From an uncultured Oscillospiraceae bacterium (GTDB lineage: Bacteria; Bacillota; Clostridia; Oscillospirales; Oscillospiraceae): 9,519 bases of DNA. Position numbers and translations under genes: made by a program. The notes beneath the pieces were generated by a model. That model made no database searches and was not told the DNA's origin. It worked only from the letters and a program-made list of their open reading frames with translations. Location: positions 1-9,519 of the forward strand of contig CAAEKI010000305.1 in assembly GCA_900756495.1 (NCBI GenBank), given 5' to 3'. Of this stretch, positions 1 to 6,771 are shown in pieces. Numbering within the stretch: position 1 is the stretch's first letter; every line of letters begins with the position of its first letter.

Positions 1-566
1 CCAGCCGAGCCGATCTCAGCACAGACTGTTTTGCCGGCCAAAGAGGAAGTATCAACGTAATCGGTTCCCTCCTTGACGACCACTACCTGGGCATTTTTTA
101 CATAGGGAACCGTACAGGCCATATTGGCCTCCCGCTCGGGGTCCAAAGTCAGGCCATTCCAGATACAGTCAATATCTCCAGCCTCTAAGGCCACTTCCTT
201 GGTATCCCAGTTAATAACGATAAACTCGGGCTCCACTCCCAGTTTCTCGCACACTGCCCGGGCCAGTTCGGTGTCAAAGCCGGTAAAATCGCCGTTCTCA
301 TCTGTATAATTCATCGGCTCGTACACGGTATAGCCAATGATCATCTTTCCATTGGATTTGATATACTCCAGGTCGCTGTCCGTAACGTCAATATCAGTCG
401 GGCCATCAGCGCCGCCGATGGGGGCTGTAGACGAAGGGGCCTGGCTTTCGGTCTGGGCAGGCTGGCTGGGCGTCGATGCGGCACCGGGGTTGTTGCCGCC
501 GGAGCAGGCGGCCAGGGGCAGGCACATGGCCGCAGCCACGGCCAGTGCAAACAACTTCTTTTTCAT
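1..566 (-). CDS. Amino-acid ABC transporter substrate-binding lipoprotein, 3' end outside window (partial)
   Basis: Reading leftwards from the ATG at 566-564, the frame stays open for 188 codons to the window edge, so the C-terminus is missing. The N-terminus is a lipoprotein signal: MKKK, a hydrophobic stretch, then a lipobox LPLAAC with the lipidated Cys at residue 21. A low-complexity Ser/Pro/Ala/Gln linker (about 22-60) should tether the domain outside the membrane. Residues about 66-188 match family 3 solute-binding proteins: MIIGYTVYEPMNY (75-87), the family signature GFDTELARAVCEKLG (96-110), the region DIDCIWNGLTLDPERE (131-146), and the inter-lobe segment SSLAGKTVCAEIGSA at the edge. 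Such proteins capture polar amino acids (e.g. cystine, glutamine, arginine) and deliver them to a permease/ATPase pair, which would be expected beyond the left edge. The ligand cannot be told from this fragment. The ribosome binding site GGAGGGT (573-579 on the complement) supports the start. Confidence 0.93.
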   Translation of the reverse strand, partial: MKKKLFALAVAAAMCLPLAACSGGNNPGAASTPSQPAQTESQAPSSTAPIGGADGPTDIDVTDSDLEYIKSNGKMIIGYTVYEPMNYTDENGDFTGFDTELARAVCEKLGVEPEFIVINWDTKEVALEAGDIDCIWNGLTLDPEREANMACTVPYVKNAQVVVVKEGTDYVDTSSLAGKTVCAEIGSA

Positions 567-621
567 TTATGTACCCTCCAATTAAAATACAATCTGTGCG
601 GAGTACCTCCTGCGCTTTCGT

Positions 622-650
622 ATATTACCATAATAAAGCGCTAATGTGAA
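622..650 (-). promoter_or_regulatory. Putative sigma-A promoter of the binding-protein gene
   Basis: On the complementary strand, TTCACA (645-650) and TAATAT (622-627) are separated by exactly 17 bp. The predicted start site falls about 50 nt before the ATG of the lipoprotein gene. The box lies just downstream of the mobA terminator, so the lipoprotein gene probably has its own transcript. Assigned by hexamer match only. Confidence 0.5.
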
Positions 651-661
651 GGGGTTTTTGT

Positions 662-703
662 AAAAAATTTTGCCTGAGGCAGATGTACCCGCCTCAGGCA
701 AAA
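662..703 (-). terminator. Intrinsic terminator after mobA
   Basis: A perfect 13-bp inverted repeat (arms 668-680 and 691-703, core GCCTGAGGC) encloses a 10-nt loop. Read leftwards, the hairpin starts 4 nt after the mobA stop and is followed by six T (662-667), a classic rho-independent terminator. On the other strand the right arm is followed by C then TTTTT (705-709), so it could also work rightwards, although no rightward gene ends here. Confidence 0.9.
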
Positions 704-707
704 CTTT

Positions 708-1292
708 TTATCGTTGCTGCAGAGCCCGCTCCAAGTCCTCCGGCCGATTGACATTCAGAAGCAGATGGTCCAGTGCGAAGCCTGGCAGCTCCTCTTCCCG
801 CACCTCCCGCACGTCAACCCGTTCAAAAAGCGCTCGGAAAGAACGTCGCTCCTCCTCCAGGCAGGCCGAAAGCGGAGCCTGGCAAGCCCGGCTGTACAGT
901 GCAAAGAGGGGCTCGGGTCTTCCGTCGGTACGGCGGATATAGCAGGCATCCCGCTCTCCCCGGAGCGCATTGAGCTTCCAGACCAGTTCAGGAGTACCGA
1001 AAGGCAAATCCACAGCGGTCAGAAATACCAGATCTGCCACTGTCGCGGCAAAAGCCGCTTCCAGCCCAGCCATAGGGCCCTGGCCAGGTCTCAGGTCTAC
1101 CAACTCGGGAGCTCCGGCGGTGTCAAACCGCCCAGCCCGGTTCACAGAGACATACACCTCATCGAAGTGGTCCCGGTAGCGGCGAACCAGCCGGGCAATC
1201 AGCGTCTCCCCATCCTCAAACTGGATCGTCCCCTTATCACGCCCCATCCGGCGGGACATGCCTCCGGTGAGGATCACTGCAATTGTCTTCAT
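708..1292 (-). CDS. mobA: Molybdenum cofactor guanylyltransferase (MobA-like)
   Basis: A 194-residue cytoplasmic nucleotidyltransferase of the MobA/NTP_transf_3 family. MobA links GMP from GTP to Mo-molybdopterin, giving the dinucleotide cofactor of many molybdoenzymes. Visible motifs are the N-terminal nucleotide-binding loop LTGGMSRRMGRDK (8-20), GPMAGL (72-77), the metal-binding aspartate in VDLPF (D95; DMPF is the commoner form), GRPEPLFALY (124-133) and the C-terminal LNVNRPEDL (179-187), all in family order. The length is normal for MobA. The start has a strong ribosome binding site GGAGGGAG (1297-1304, complement). No other molybdenum cofactor gene lies beside it here, so it stands as a single-gene unit between a promoter and a terminator. 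A MocA-like cytidylyl/guanylyltransferase is the main alternative; I favour MobA because of its length and the GRPEPLFALY and NVNRPEDL motifs. Confidence 0.88.
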   Translation of the reverse strand: MKTIAVILTGGMSRRMGRDKGTIQFEDGETLIARLVRRYRDHFDEVYVSVNRAGRFDTAGAPELVDLRPGQGPMAGLEAAFAATVADLVFLTAVDLPFGTPELVWKLNALRGERDACYIRRTDGRPEPLFALYSRACQAPLSACLEEERRSFRALFERVDVREVREEELPGFALDHLLLNVNRPEDLERALQQR

Positions 1293-1325
1293 CGGTCTCC
1301 CTCCGTGCGTTCGTCATTTCAAGTC

Positions 1326-1354
1326 AGTTTACCAGAAATTTTGTCAAAGTGCAA
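1326..1354 (-). promoter_or_regulatory. Putative sigma-A promoter of mobA
   Basis: On the complement, TTGCAC (1349-1354) and TAAACT (1326-1331) are 17 bp apart, placing the start site about 25-30 nt before the mobA ATG. A TTGACA sits at 1343-1348, between the two boxes, but has no good -10 at the right distance. Assigned from hexamer match and spacing. Confidence 0.45.
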
Positions 1355-1410
1355 CGTGCAGCTGTTTGAGCAAAGCGGCATTTCTTTTTTCCGGAACTGT
1401 ATAGAAGCTC

Positions 1411-1439
1411 CTTAAATTCCATATCCTTTGTGATAGAAT
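1411..1439 (+). promoter_or_regulatory. Weak candidate promoter of the carboxypeptidase gene
   Basis: A good -10 box, TAGAAT (1434-1439), ends 31 nt before the ATG at 1471. The hexamer 17 bp upstream is only CTTAAA (1411-1416), half of the -35 consensus. I see no clear sporulation sigma-factor (SigF/SigG) pattern, although some relatives of this gene are sporulation-controlled. The -10 is plausible; the -35 is uncertain. Confidence 0.35.
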
Positions 1440-1470
1440 CGCAACCCAAAGATATGGAGGAATCCGAACC

Positions 1471-2607
1471 ATGAAAAAGCTGCTTGCGGCGGCATTGGCC
1501 GCCGCCCTTCTGGTCCTCCCCGTCGAGGCAGCGGCGGTAGGTGCCCCGGCGGTGGAGGCAGCCTCCGCCATCCTGATGGAAAAGGAAACCGGAACCATTC
1601 TCTACGAACAGAATGCCCACGACAAACTGGAACCTGCCAGCGTCACCAAGGTCATGACCCTTCTTCTGGTCATGGAGGCCATTGACTCAGGACGTCTCAG
1701 CCTGGACGACACCGTCACCATGTCCGCCCATGCGGTAAGCATGGGCGGCTCCCAGATTTGGCTGAAGGAGAACGAGCAGATGACGGTCCGCGATCTTCTC
1801 AAGGCAGTCACTGTGGTATCCGCCAATGACGGGGCCGTAGCTCTGGCAGAGCGGGTAGCCGGCAGCGAGGAGGCCTTCGTAGCCATGATGAACCAGCGGG
1901 CTCTGGAGCTGGGCATGACCGATACCTGCTTTGTCAACTGCACCGGCCTACCTGCGGCGGGCCACTTGACCAGCGCCCACGATATCGCAGTCATGAGCCG
2001 GGAACTCATTCTCAACCACCCCTCTATCCGGGAGTATACCACCATTTGGATGGACACTCTGCGGAACGGGGCCTTCCAGCTCTCCAACACAAACAAGCTC
2101 ATCCGCTTCTACGAGGGGGCCACCGGCCTCAAAACCGGCTCTACCGATTCGGCCCTCTACTGCCTCTCTGCCACTGCGGAGCGGGACGGTATGGAACTGA
2201 TTGCCGTCGTAATGAAGTCTCCCACCTCAGAAAAACGCTTCGAGAGCGCCAAAAGTCTCCTCAATTATGGCTTTGCCAATTATACCGTCATGGATGTCTA
2301 CCCCGGACAAGCCCTTCCACCTGTAGACGTGCTGTTGGGCGAGCAGGGGCAGGTTCAGCCGGTGCTTGCCTCCTCCAGCCGAATTCTTATCGACAAAGCC
2401 GACCTCAACGGCGTTACCACAGAGATCCACCTGTGTGAGAATGTGGAGGCCCCCGTGGAACCGGGCCAAAAGCTGGGGGAAATGGCCGTTCTGGTCAACG
2501 GCGAGGAGCGGCAGACCATTCCCATACTGGCCGACCAGGCCGTGAAACGGCTCAGCACGCCTGGAATCTTTCTGCGCTTCCTGCGCACTCTATTTATGGC
2601 GGGGTAA
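1471..2607 (+). CDS. dacF: Serine-type D-Ala-D-Ala carboxypeptidase (S11 family, DacF/PBP5-like)
   Basis: A 378-residue secreted penicillin-binding protein that trims the terminal D-alanine from peptidoglycan stem pentapeptides outside the membrane. It opens with a signal peptide (MKKLL and an Ala/Leu-rich core, cleavage probably between residues 20 and 31). The three active-site motifs are present and ordered: SVTK with nucleophile S57 and K60, the SxN triad S117-A118-N119, and KTG at 221-223 (TGLKTGST). After the catalytic domain (to about 260) comes a beta-rich PBP5 C-terminal domain (about 272-350). The tail TPGIFLRFLRTLFMAG is hydrophobic/basic, like the membrane-anchoring amphipathic helix of PBP5-type enzymes. 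The ribosome binding site GGAGGA (1456-1461) fixes the start. The dacF symbol follows the usual naming of clostridial homologues; dacA or dacB would be equally defensible, and sporulation control is not shown. No clear terminator follows it. Confidence 0.92.
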   Translation: MKKLLAAALAAALLVLPVEAAAVGAPAVEAASAILMEKETGTILYEQNAHDKLEPASVTKVMTLLLVMEAIDSGRLSLDDTVTMSAHAVSMGGSQIWLKENEQMTVRDLLKAVTVVSANDGAVALAERVAGSEEAFVAMMNQRALELGMTDTCFVNCTGLPAAGHLTSAHDIAVMSRELILNHPSIREYTTIWMDTLRNGAFQLSNTNKLIRFYEGATGLKTGSTDSALYCLSATAERDGMELIAVVMKSPTSEKRFESAKSLLNYGFANYTVMDVYPGQALPPVDVLLGEQGQVQPVLASSSRILIDKADLNGVTTEIHLCENVEAPVEPGQKLGEMAVLVNGEERQTIPILADQAVKRLSTPGIFLRFLRTLFMAG

Positions 2608-2629
2608 TACCGCCGCCTTCTGGACCTTC

Positions 2630-2658
2630 TTGTCAAAGATTCTCCTCGGTGGTATAAT
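2630..2658 (+). promoter_or_regulatory. Near-consensus sigma-A promoter of the XRE regulator
   Basis: TTGTCA (2630-2635) and a perfect TATAAT (2653-2658) are separated by exactly 17 bp. The predicted start site (about 2665) leaves a leader of about 28 nt before the ATG at 2693. The regulator can therefore be transcribed independently of the carboxypeptidase gene upstream. Confidence 0.8.
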
Positions 2659-2678
2659 AAGGTAAATCACAGCTGTGC

Positions 2679-2685
2679 GAGGTGA
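2679..2685 (+). promoter_or_regulatory. Ribosome binding site that sets the XRE regulator start
   Basis: GAGGTGA lies 7 nt before the ATG at 2693. The frame is also open from a GTG at 2675, but that codon is upstream of this site and lacks a ribosome binding site of its own. The ATG is therefore preferred. Confidence 0.75.
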
Positions 2686-2692
2686 TCTCTCT

Positions 2693-3271
2693 ATGACTTT
2701 GGGACAGAAGATTAAGGCTGTCCGTCTGGAACGGGGCATGACGCAGAAAGAGCTGGCGGGAGATACCATCACCCGCAACATGCTCTCCAAAATCGAGAAT
2801 GACAGCGCCACCCCTTCGGTGCGCACATTGGAGCATCTGGCCGGCGCATTGGGATTGCCTACCGGGTACTTTCTCTCCGGGGCGCCGGTTTCCAACGGTC
2901 TGGTTCCCGACGGGCTGGATGGGGCCAGAGCTGCTTTTCGAGCGGGTCGGTGGCTGGAGTGTCTGGAGCTGCTGGAAGCCGACAAGACCGCCGGTACCAG
3001 CGATGAGGGTTACCTCCTCCATGCCCGGGCTGGGGCCTGTGCCGCACGCGAAGCCTTGGAGCGCGGCGACCTGACTGCCGCCCGGGAGCTGGCGGAGACC
3101 GCTCAGTATTACAATCAGGAGGGGCTGTATTACGACCGGCCCCTTGCCATGGAACTGGCCCTGATCCTGGGCCGCGCGCTTACGCGCCTTGGCGAAGAGG
3201 GCTACGCTGAACAGCGTTCTGCCTTTCTCCGCGCCCTGGAGGAGATGGACCGCCAGTCCGTATCTCCGTAG
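2693..3271 (+). CDS. XRE-family transcriptional regulator with TPR-like C-terminal region
   Basis: A 192-residue protein. Residues 1-60 form a Cro/C1-type helix-turn-helix domain: LGQKIKAVRLERGMTQKELA (3-22), the recognition-helix region ITRNMLSKIENDSATPS (26-42), and LEHLAGALGLPTGYFL (46-61). It should bind DNA as a dimer. The remainder (about 74-190) is predicted helical and rich in Ala, Leu, Glu and Arg, with repeating patterns (AAFRAGRWLECLELLEA, ALERGDLTAARELAETAQYYNQEGLYYDRPLAMELALILGRAL). This suggests tetratricopeptide-like helical pairs, as in SinR/PlcR-type XRE proteins with sensor or dimerisation repeats. No enzymatic domain or membrane segment is visible. It has its own promoter and terminator and sits just ahead of the glycogen operon. 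Control of that operon is a reasonable guess but not shown by the sequence. Confidence 0.85.
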   Translation: MTLGQKIKAVRLERGMTQKELAGDTITRNMLSKIENDSATPSVRTLEHLAGALGLPTGYFLSGAPVSNGLVPDGLDGARAAFRAGRWLECLELLEADKTAGTSDEGYLLHARAGACAAREALERGDLTAARELAETAQYYNQEGLYYDRPLAMELALILGRALTRLGEEGYAEQRSAFLRALEEMDRQSVSP

Positions 3272-3277
3272 GAAAGT

Positions 3278-3335
3278 AACAGCGTGGGGAACGCCCGCCG
3301 AAACCCGGCGTGCCGTTCTCCACGCTGTTGTTTTA
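3278..3335 (+). terminator. Long two-tier intrinsic terminator after the XRE regulator
   Basis: Starting 6 nt after the stop codon, a 16-bp inverted repeat (arms 3278-3293 and 3314-3329, core AGCGTGGGGAACG, one G-U pair) encloses a second short stem CGCCG/CGGCG (3296-3300 with 3306-3310). It is followed by GTTTTAA. The strong stem and T-rich end mark it as a rho-independent terminator separating the regulator from the glg operon. Confidence 0.87.
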
Positions 3336-3376
3336 AAGCAATCGGAAATTTTACCCTGCCTTTATCCACGCTTTTC

Positions 3377-3405
3377 TTGACTAGCACGCCATTGTGTTGT
3401 ATAAT
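3377..3405 (+). promoter_or_regulatory. Near-consensus sigma-A promoter of the glgBCDA operon
   Basis: TTGACT (3377-3382) and a perfect TATAAT (3400-3405) are 17 bp apart. The predicted start near 3412 gives a leader of about 104 nt before the glgB ATG, long enough for leader-level control. It is the only strong promoter I see ahead of glgB. Confidence 0.82.
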
Positions 3406-3411
3406 TTATAC
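3399..3411. repeat. Perfect dyad over the glgB -10 box
   Basis: GTATAATTTATAC is a perfect inverted repeat with 6-bp arms around one central base. It covers the whole -10 hexamer and reaches almost to the predicted start site. A repressor binding here would block the promoter. AT-rich -10 regions can be palindromic by chance, so the operator role is inference. Confidence 0.4.
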
Positions 3412-3500
3412 AAATTCATTTCTTCTAATTTTTAGCTTATTATCATCTCCGACAATCTCCTCTTCCAAAAAGGGGAAACTGTTGGATGTTTTTACCAAAG

Positions 3501-3509
3501 AAGGAGAGG
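3501..3509 (+). promoter_or_regulatory. Ribosome binding site that sets the glgB start
   Basis: AAGGAGAGG places its AAGGAG core 9 nt before the ATG at 3516. An in-frame ATG at 3486 lies upstream of this site and has no comparable signal before it, so the protein should begin MGCNDTR. Confidence 0.8.
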
Positions 3510-3515
3510 ATACCT

Positions 3516-5510
3516 ATGGGATGTAACGACACAAGGGCGTCTGCGCAGTCCGAGCTGGACCGTTTTCTGGCGGGACAGGCGGTTAGGGCGCAGGAATATT
3601 TGGGCGCCCACCCCGAGGTGCGCGACAATACAGAAGGCTATATCTTCCGCGTGTGGGCTCCACATGCGGAGTCTGTTGGAATCATCGGGGACTTTAACGG
3701 CTGGGACGACAAGGACCATCCCATGCTTCCCCTGCGCGGCGGCGTCTGGGAGGGATTTGTACCGGGTCTGAAGCGCTATGACGCCTATAAATACGCCGTC
3801 CATACCAAGGACGGCAGGCTCCTGGCCAAGTCTGATCCCTTTGCATTTCACGCTGAAACCCGGCCGGGCAACGCCTCCAAGCTCTATGATCTGTCAGGCT
3901 ATCAGTGGGGCGACGAGAACTGGCTCAAGTGGCGGAGAGAAAACCCCGTCTATGAGAAGCCGCTGAATATCTATGAGGTCCATCTGGGGTCCTGGAGGCG
4001 CACCGGGGATGATAAGCTTCTGAGCTACCGGGATATTGCGGCCTATCTGGTCCCCTATGTGAAAGAAATGGGGTTTACCCACGTAGAGCTGATGCCGGTG
4101 ACTGAGCATCCGTTGGACGCCTCCTGGGGGTATCAGTGTACCGGCTATTTTGCGGCCACCAGCCGTTTCGGCACCCCTCACGACTTCATGTATCTGGTAG
4201 ATCAGCTCCATCAGGCCGGTATTGGGGTCCTGCTGGACTGGGTCCCCGCCCACTTCCCCAAAGATGCGTTCGGCCTCTATGAGTTTGACGGCACCCCCTG
4301 CTATGAATACGCAGACCCCAGGAAGGGCGAGCATGCCGACTGGGGAACCCGGGTCTTTGATTACGGCCGGAATGAGGTGCGCTCGTTCCTCTACTCTTCC
4401 GCTATGTTCTGGCTGGAGCAGTATCACATCGACGGCCTGCGGGTAGATGCAGTGGCCTCTATGCTCTACCTGGATTACAGCCGGGAAGAGGGGCAGTGGG
4501 TTCCAAACCAATACGGCGGAAAGGAGAACCTGGAGGCCATTGAGTTTCTGCGGGAACTGAATACAAAAATTTTTCTGGACCACCCCGATGTGCTGATGGT
4601 GGCTGAGGAATCTACCTCCTGGCCTCTGGTAACCCATCCTGTCGATCAGGGTGGGCTCGGGTTTAACCTCAAGTGGAACATGGGGTGGATGAACGATATT
4701 ACCCACTATATGAAGCTGGACCCCTATTTCCGGCAGTTCAACCACAAGGATATCACGTTCTCCCTGATGTACGCCTTCTCTGAAAACTTTGTGCTCCCCC
4801 TCTCCCATGACGAGGTGGTGCATATGAAGGGCTCCTTTCTGAATAAAATGCCTGGAACAGAGGCGGAAAAGTTTGCCGGAGTCAGGGGTTTTTATACCTA
4901 TATGCTTACCCACCCGGGGAAAAAGCTGTTGATGATGGGCAGCGAGTTCGGCCAGTGGAATGAGTGGCATTTTGAACACTCTCTGGACTGGCATCTGCTC
5001 AATCCGGAGGCGGATTACGCCGCGCCTCATATCCAGCTCCAGAATTTTTTCAAAATGGCAAACGCGTTCTACCTCTCCCATGGTGAGCTATGGGAACAGG
5101 ACTTTTCCTGGCAGGGCTTTCAGTGGCTGTGCGCTGACGATGCCCAGGCCAACTGTGCCGCTTTCCTGCGCTGGAGCAAGGCAGGCAGATTCCTTGCTGT
5201 ATTGTGCAATTTCTCCCCCGTCCATCGGGACGGCTACCGCATCGGCGTACCCGTCCCCGGCCGCTACGAGGTTCTCCTCAACACCGATGCTGGGATATTC
5301 GGCGGCACTGGACTTGGGGACAAGGAGCCTTTGAGATCGGAATATATCTCCTGCCACGGTCAGGAACAGTCGGTGGCGGTAGACCTGCCTCCCATGAGCG
5401 CGGTCATTCTGGCCTGTACCAAGAAGTTTCCGCCGCGCCGGAAAAAGGCCGCCAGTCCCGAAACTGGTATAAAAGCATCCCCCGGCAAAAAAGTCAAAAA
5501 AGACAAGTAG
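3516..5510 (+). CDS. glgB: 1,4-alpha-glucan branching enzyme
   Basis: A 664-residue GH13 branching enzyme that cuts alpha-1,4 glucan and rejoins the piece through an alpha-1,6 link, making glycogen branch points in the cytoplasm. Residues about 38-125 form a CBM48 domain ([22 protein letters not shown]), then the (beta/alpha)8 barrel. Catalytic motifs are complete: [17 protein letters not shown] (191-207), nucleophile D311 in [10 protein letters not shown], acid/base E364 in MVAEES, and transition-state stabiliser D432 in LSHDEVVH. Spacing between these residues equals that of E. coli D405/E458/D526. [19 protein letters not shown] (466-484) and a C-terminal beta domain follow. It is shorter than the 728-residue E. 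coli enzyme because it has one N-terminal domain. Residues 636-664 form a Lys/Arg-rich tail ending KKVKKDK that is outside the expected fold. First gene of the operon; glgC follows after 49 bp. Confidence 0.97.
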   Translation: MGCNDTRASAQSELDRFLAGQAVRAQEYLGAHPEVRDNTEGYIFRVWAPHAESVGIIGDFNGWDDKDHPMLPLRGGVWEGFVPGLKRYDAYKYAVHTKDGRLLAKSDPFAFHAETRPGNASKLYDLSGYQWGDENWLKWRRENPVYEKPLNIYEVHLGSWRRTGDDKLLSYRDIAAYLVPYVKEMGFTHVELMPVTEHPLDASWGYQCTGYFAATSRFGTPHDFMYLVDQLHQAGIGVLLDWVPAHFPKDAFGLYEFDGTPCYEYADPRKGEHADWGTRVFDYGRNEVRSFLYSSAMFWLEQYHIDGLRVDAVASMLYLDYSREEGQWVPNQYGGKENLEAIEFLRELNTKIFLDHPDVLMVAEESTSWPLVTHPVDQGGLGFNLKWNMGWMNDITHYMKLDPYFRQFNHKDITFSLMYAFSENFVLPLSHDEVVHMKGSFLNKMPGTEAEKFAGVRGFYTYMLTHPGKKLLMMGSEFGQWNEWHFEHSLDWHLLNPEADYAAPHIQLQNFFKMANAFYLSHGELWEQDFSWQGFQWLCADDAQANCAAFLRWSKAGRFLAVLCNFSPVHRDGYRIGVPVPGRYEVLLNTDAGIFGGTGLGDKEPLRSEYISCHGQEQSVAVDLPPMSAVILACTKKFPPRRKKAASPETGIKASPGKKVKKDK

Positions 5511-5559
5511 ACATCCTTTCCCCGCGCGGTCATATCCAATCGAGAGAGGTGTTCATCAG

Positions 5560-6771
5560 ATGAAAAAAGAAGTCGTAGCCATGCTGCTGGCGGGAGGGCA
5601 GGGGTCCCGTCTCCATGCGCTCACCAGCCATGTAGCAAAGCCCGCCGTCCCTTTCGGCGGAAAGTACCGGATTATCGATTTCCCCCTGTCCAACTGTGTC
5701 AACTCGGGCATTGACACAGTCGGCGTACTGACGCAGTACCGCCCGCTGGAGCTCAACAGCTACATCGGCAATGGCCAGCCATGGGATCTGGATCGATCCG
5801 ACGGCGGCGTTCACATCCTCCCGCCCTATATGCGCGAGGGAGAAAAAGGGACCTGGTACAAAGGCACTGCCAATGCTATTTATCAAAATATGAGCTTTAT
5901 TGAGCTCTACGACCCCGACTACGTTCTGATTCTCTCCGGCGACCACGTCTATAAAATGGACTATTCCAAAATGTTGCGCCGCCACAAGGAGACAGGGGCC
6001 GATTGCACCATCTCAGTGCTGGAGGTCACCATGGAGGAGGCCACCCGCTTCGGCATTATGAACGTGGATGGGGATGACACCATCTATGAGTTTGAGGAGA
6101 AGCCCAAGCACCCCAAGAGCAATCTGGCCTCCATGGGCATCTATATCTTTACCTGGGCCAAGCTGCGGAACTATCTCATGGCCGATGAGGCCGATGAGAA
6201 AAGCAGCAATGATTTCGGCAAAAACATTATCCCCGCTATGCTGCGCGCCGGAGAAAAACTGGTTGCCTACCGCTTCTCCGGCTACTGGAAGGATGTCGGC
6301 ACCATCGATTCCCTGTGGGACGCCAACATGGACATGCTCTCAACCACTGCAGGCAGCGGCGTAGATCTCTATGACCAGGAGTGGCCCATATACGCCCGCA
6401 CCCCGACCAAACCGCCCCACTTTACGGGTCCCAACGCCCAGGTGGACCACTCCATGATCACCGGCGGCTGCGAGGTATACGGCCGGGTGGAAAATTCCAT
6501 TCTCTTTCACTCGGTCACCGTGGAGGAGGGCGCGGTAGTGCGCTACTCTATTCTTATGCCGGGAACGGTGGTCAAGGCCGGCGCTGTAATTGAGTACGCT
6601 ATTGTGGCTGAAAATGCCGTTATCGGCGCGCAGTCCCATGTTGGATCAGCCCCCACAGGAGACGACGAATGGGGGATCGCCGTGGTGGCCCAGGGAATCA
6701 AGGTGGGAAATGCAGCCATCGTCCCTCCGAAAGCTATGATAACCCGCAACGTGAAGGGAGGTGCAAAATGA
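5560..6771 (+). CDS. glgC: Glucose-1-phosphate adenylyltransferase, catalytic subunit
   Basis: A 403-residue enzyme making ADP-glucose and pyrophosphate from ATP and glucose-1-phosphate, the committed step of bacterial glycogen synthesis. The nucleotidyltransferase domain shows [14 protein letters not shown] (9-22), [20 protein letters not shown] (27-46), [12 protein letters not shown] (99-110), the catalytic [10 protein letters not shown] with D128 (E. coli D142), and FEEKP with K181 (E. coli K195, glucose-1-phosphate contact). [16 protein letters not shown] (241-256) leads into a left-handed beta-helix built from hexapeptide-like repeats (about 285-365). All catalytic residues are intact, in contrast to GlgD next door. 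Ribosome binding site AGAGGTG (5545-5551) lies 8 nt before the ATG. Its TGA overlaps the start of glgD by 4 bp, which fits coupled translation of the two subunits. Confidence 0.97.
   Translation: MKKEVVAMLLAGGQGSRLHALTSHVAKPAVPFGGKYRIIDFPLSNCVNSGIDTVGVLTQYRPLELNSYIGNGQPWDLDRSDGGVHILPPYMREGEKGTWYKGTANAIYQNMSFIELYDPDYVLILSGDHVYKMDYSKMLRRHKETGADCTISVLEVTMEEATRFGIMNVDGDDTIYEFEEKPKHPKSNLASMGIYIFTWAKLRNYLMADEADEKSSNDFGKNIIPAMLRAGEKLVAYRFSGYWKDVGTIDSLWDANMDMLSTTAGSGVDLYDQEWPIYARTPTKPPHFTGPNAQVDHSMITGGCEVYGRVENSILFHSVTVEEGAVVRYSILMPGTVVKAGAVIEYAIVAENAVIGAQSHVGSAPTGDDEWGIAVVAQGIKVGNAAIVPPKAMITRNVKGGAK

Noticed and set aside
124..585. Small forward open frames opposite the lipoprotein gene
   Set aside because: The minus strand encodes a clear signal peptide, lipobox and SBP family 3 signature through the same bases. 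The forward frames carry no motif.
581..620. AGGAGG on the minus strand in the leader of the lipoprotein gene, as the start of a leader peptide
   Set aside because: No ATG or GTG follows at a usable distance; only a TTG about 13 nt away. The real gene has its own ribosome binding site closer to its ATG.
714..1415. 233-codon forward open frame opposite mobA
   Set aside because: mobA on the other strand has all family motifs, a ribosome binding site, a promoter and a terminator. The forward frame has none of these and its composition is that of a shadow.
2598..2614. GGCGG/CCGCC inverted repeat across the carboxypeptidase stop codon as a terminator
   Set aside because: The stem is only 5 bp, overlaps the coding end and has no T-run after it. 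I see no convincing terminator for this gene.
2675..2692. Upstream GTG start for the XRE regulator
   Set aside because: The ribosome binding site GAGGTGA lies inside this extension and is correctly spaced for the ATG at 2693. The extra residues MRGDLS precede the normal family start.
3486..3515. Upstream ATG start for glgB
   Set aside because: The strong AAGGAGAGG is downstream of it and correctly placed for 3516, and the ten extra residues are not part of the CBM48 domain.
3894..5081. Long open frame (395 codons) on the minus strand within glgB
   Set aside because: It lies wholly opposite glgB, whose catalytic motifs are unambiguous. Its translation shows no family motif and it has no convincing ribosome binding site. 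Long antisense frames are common in GC-rich genes.
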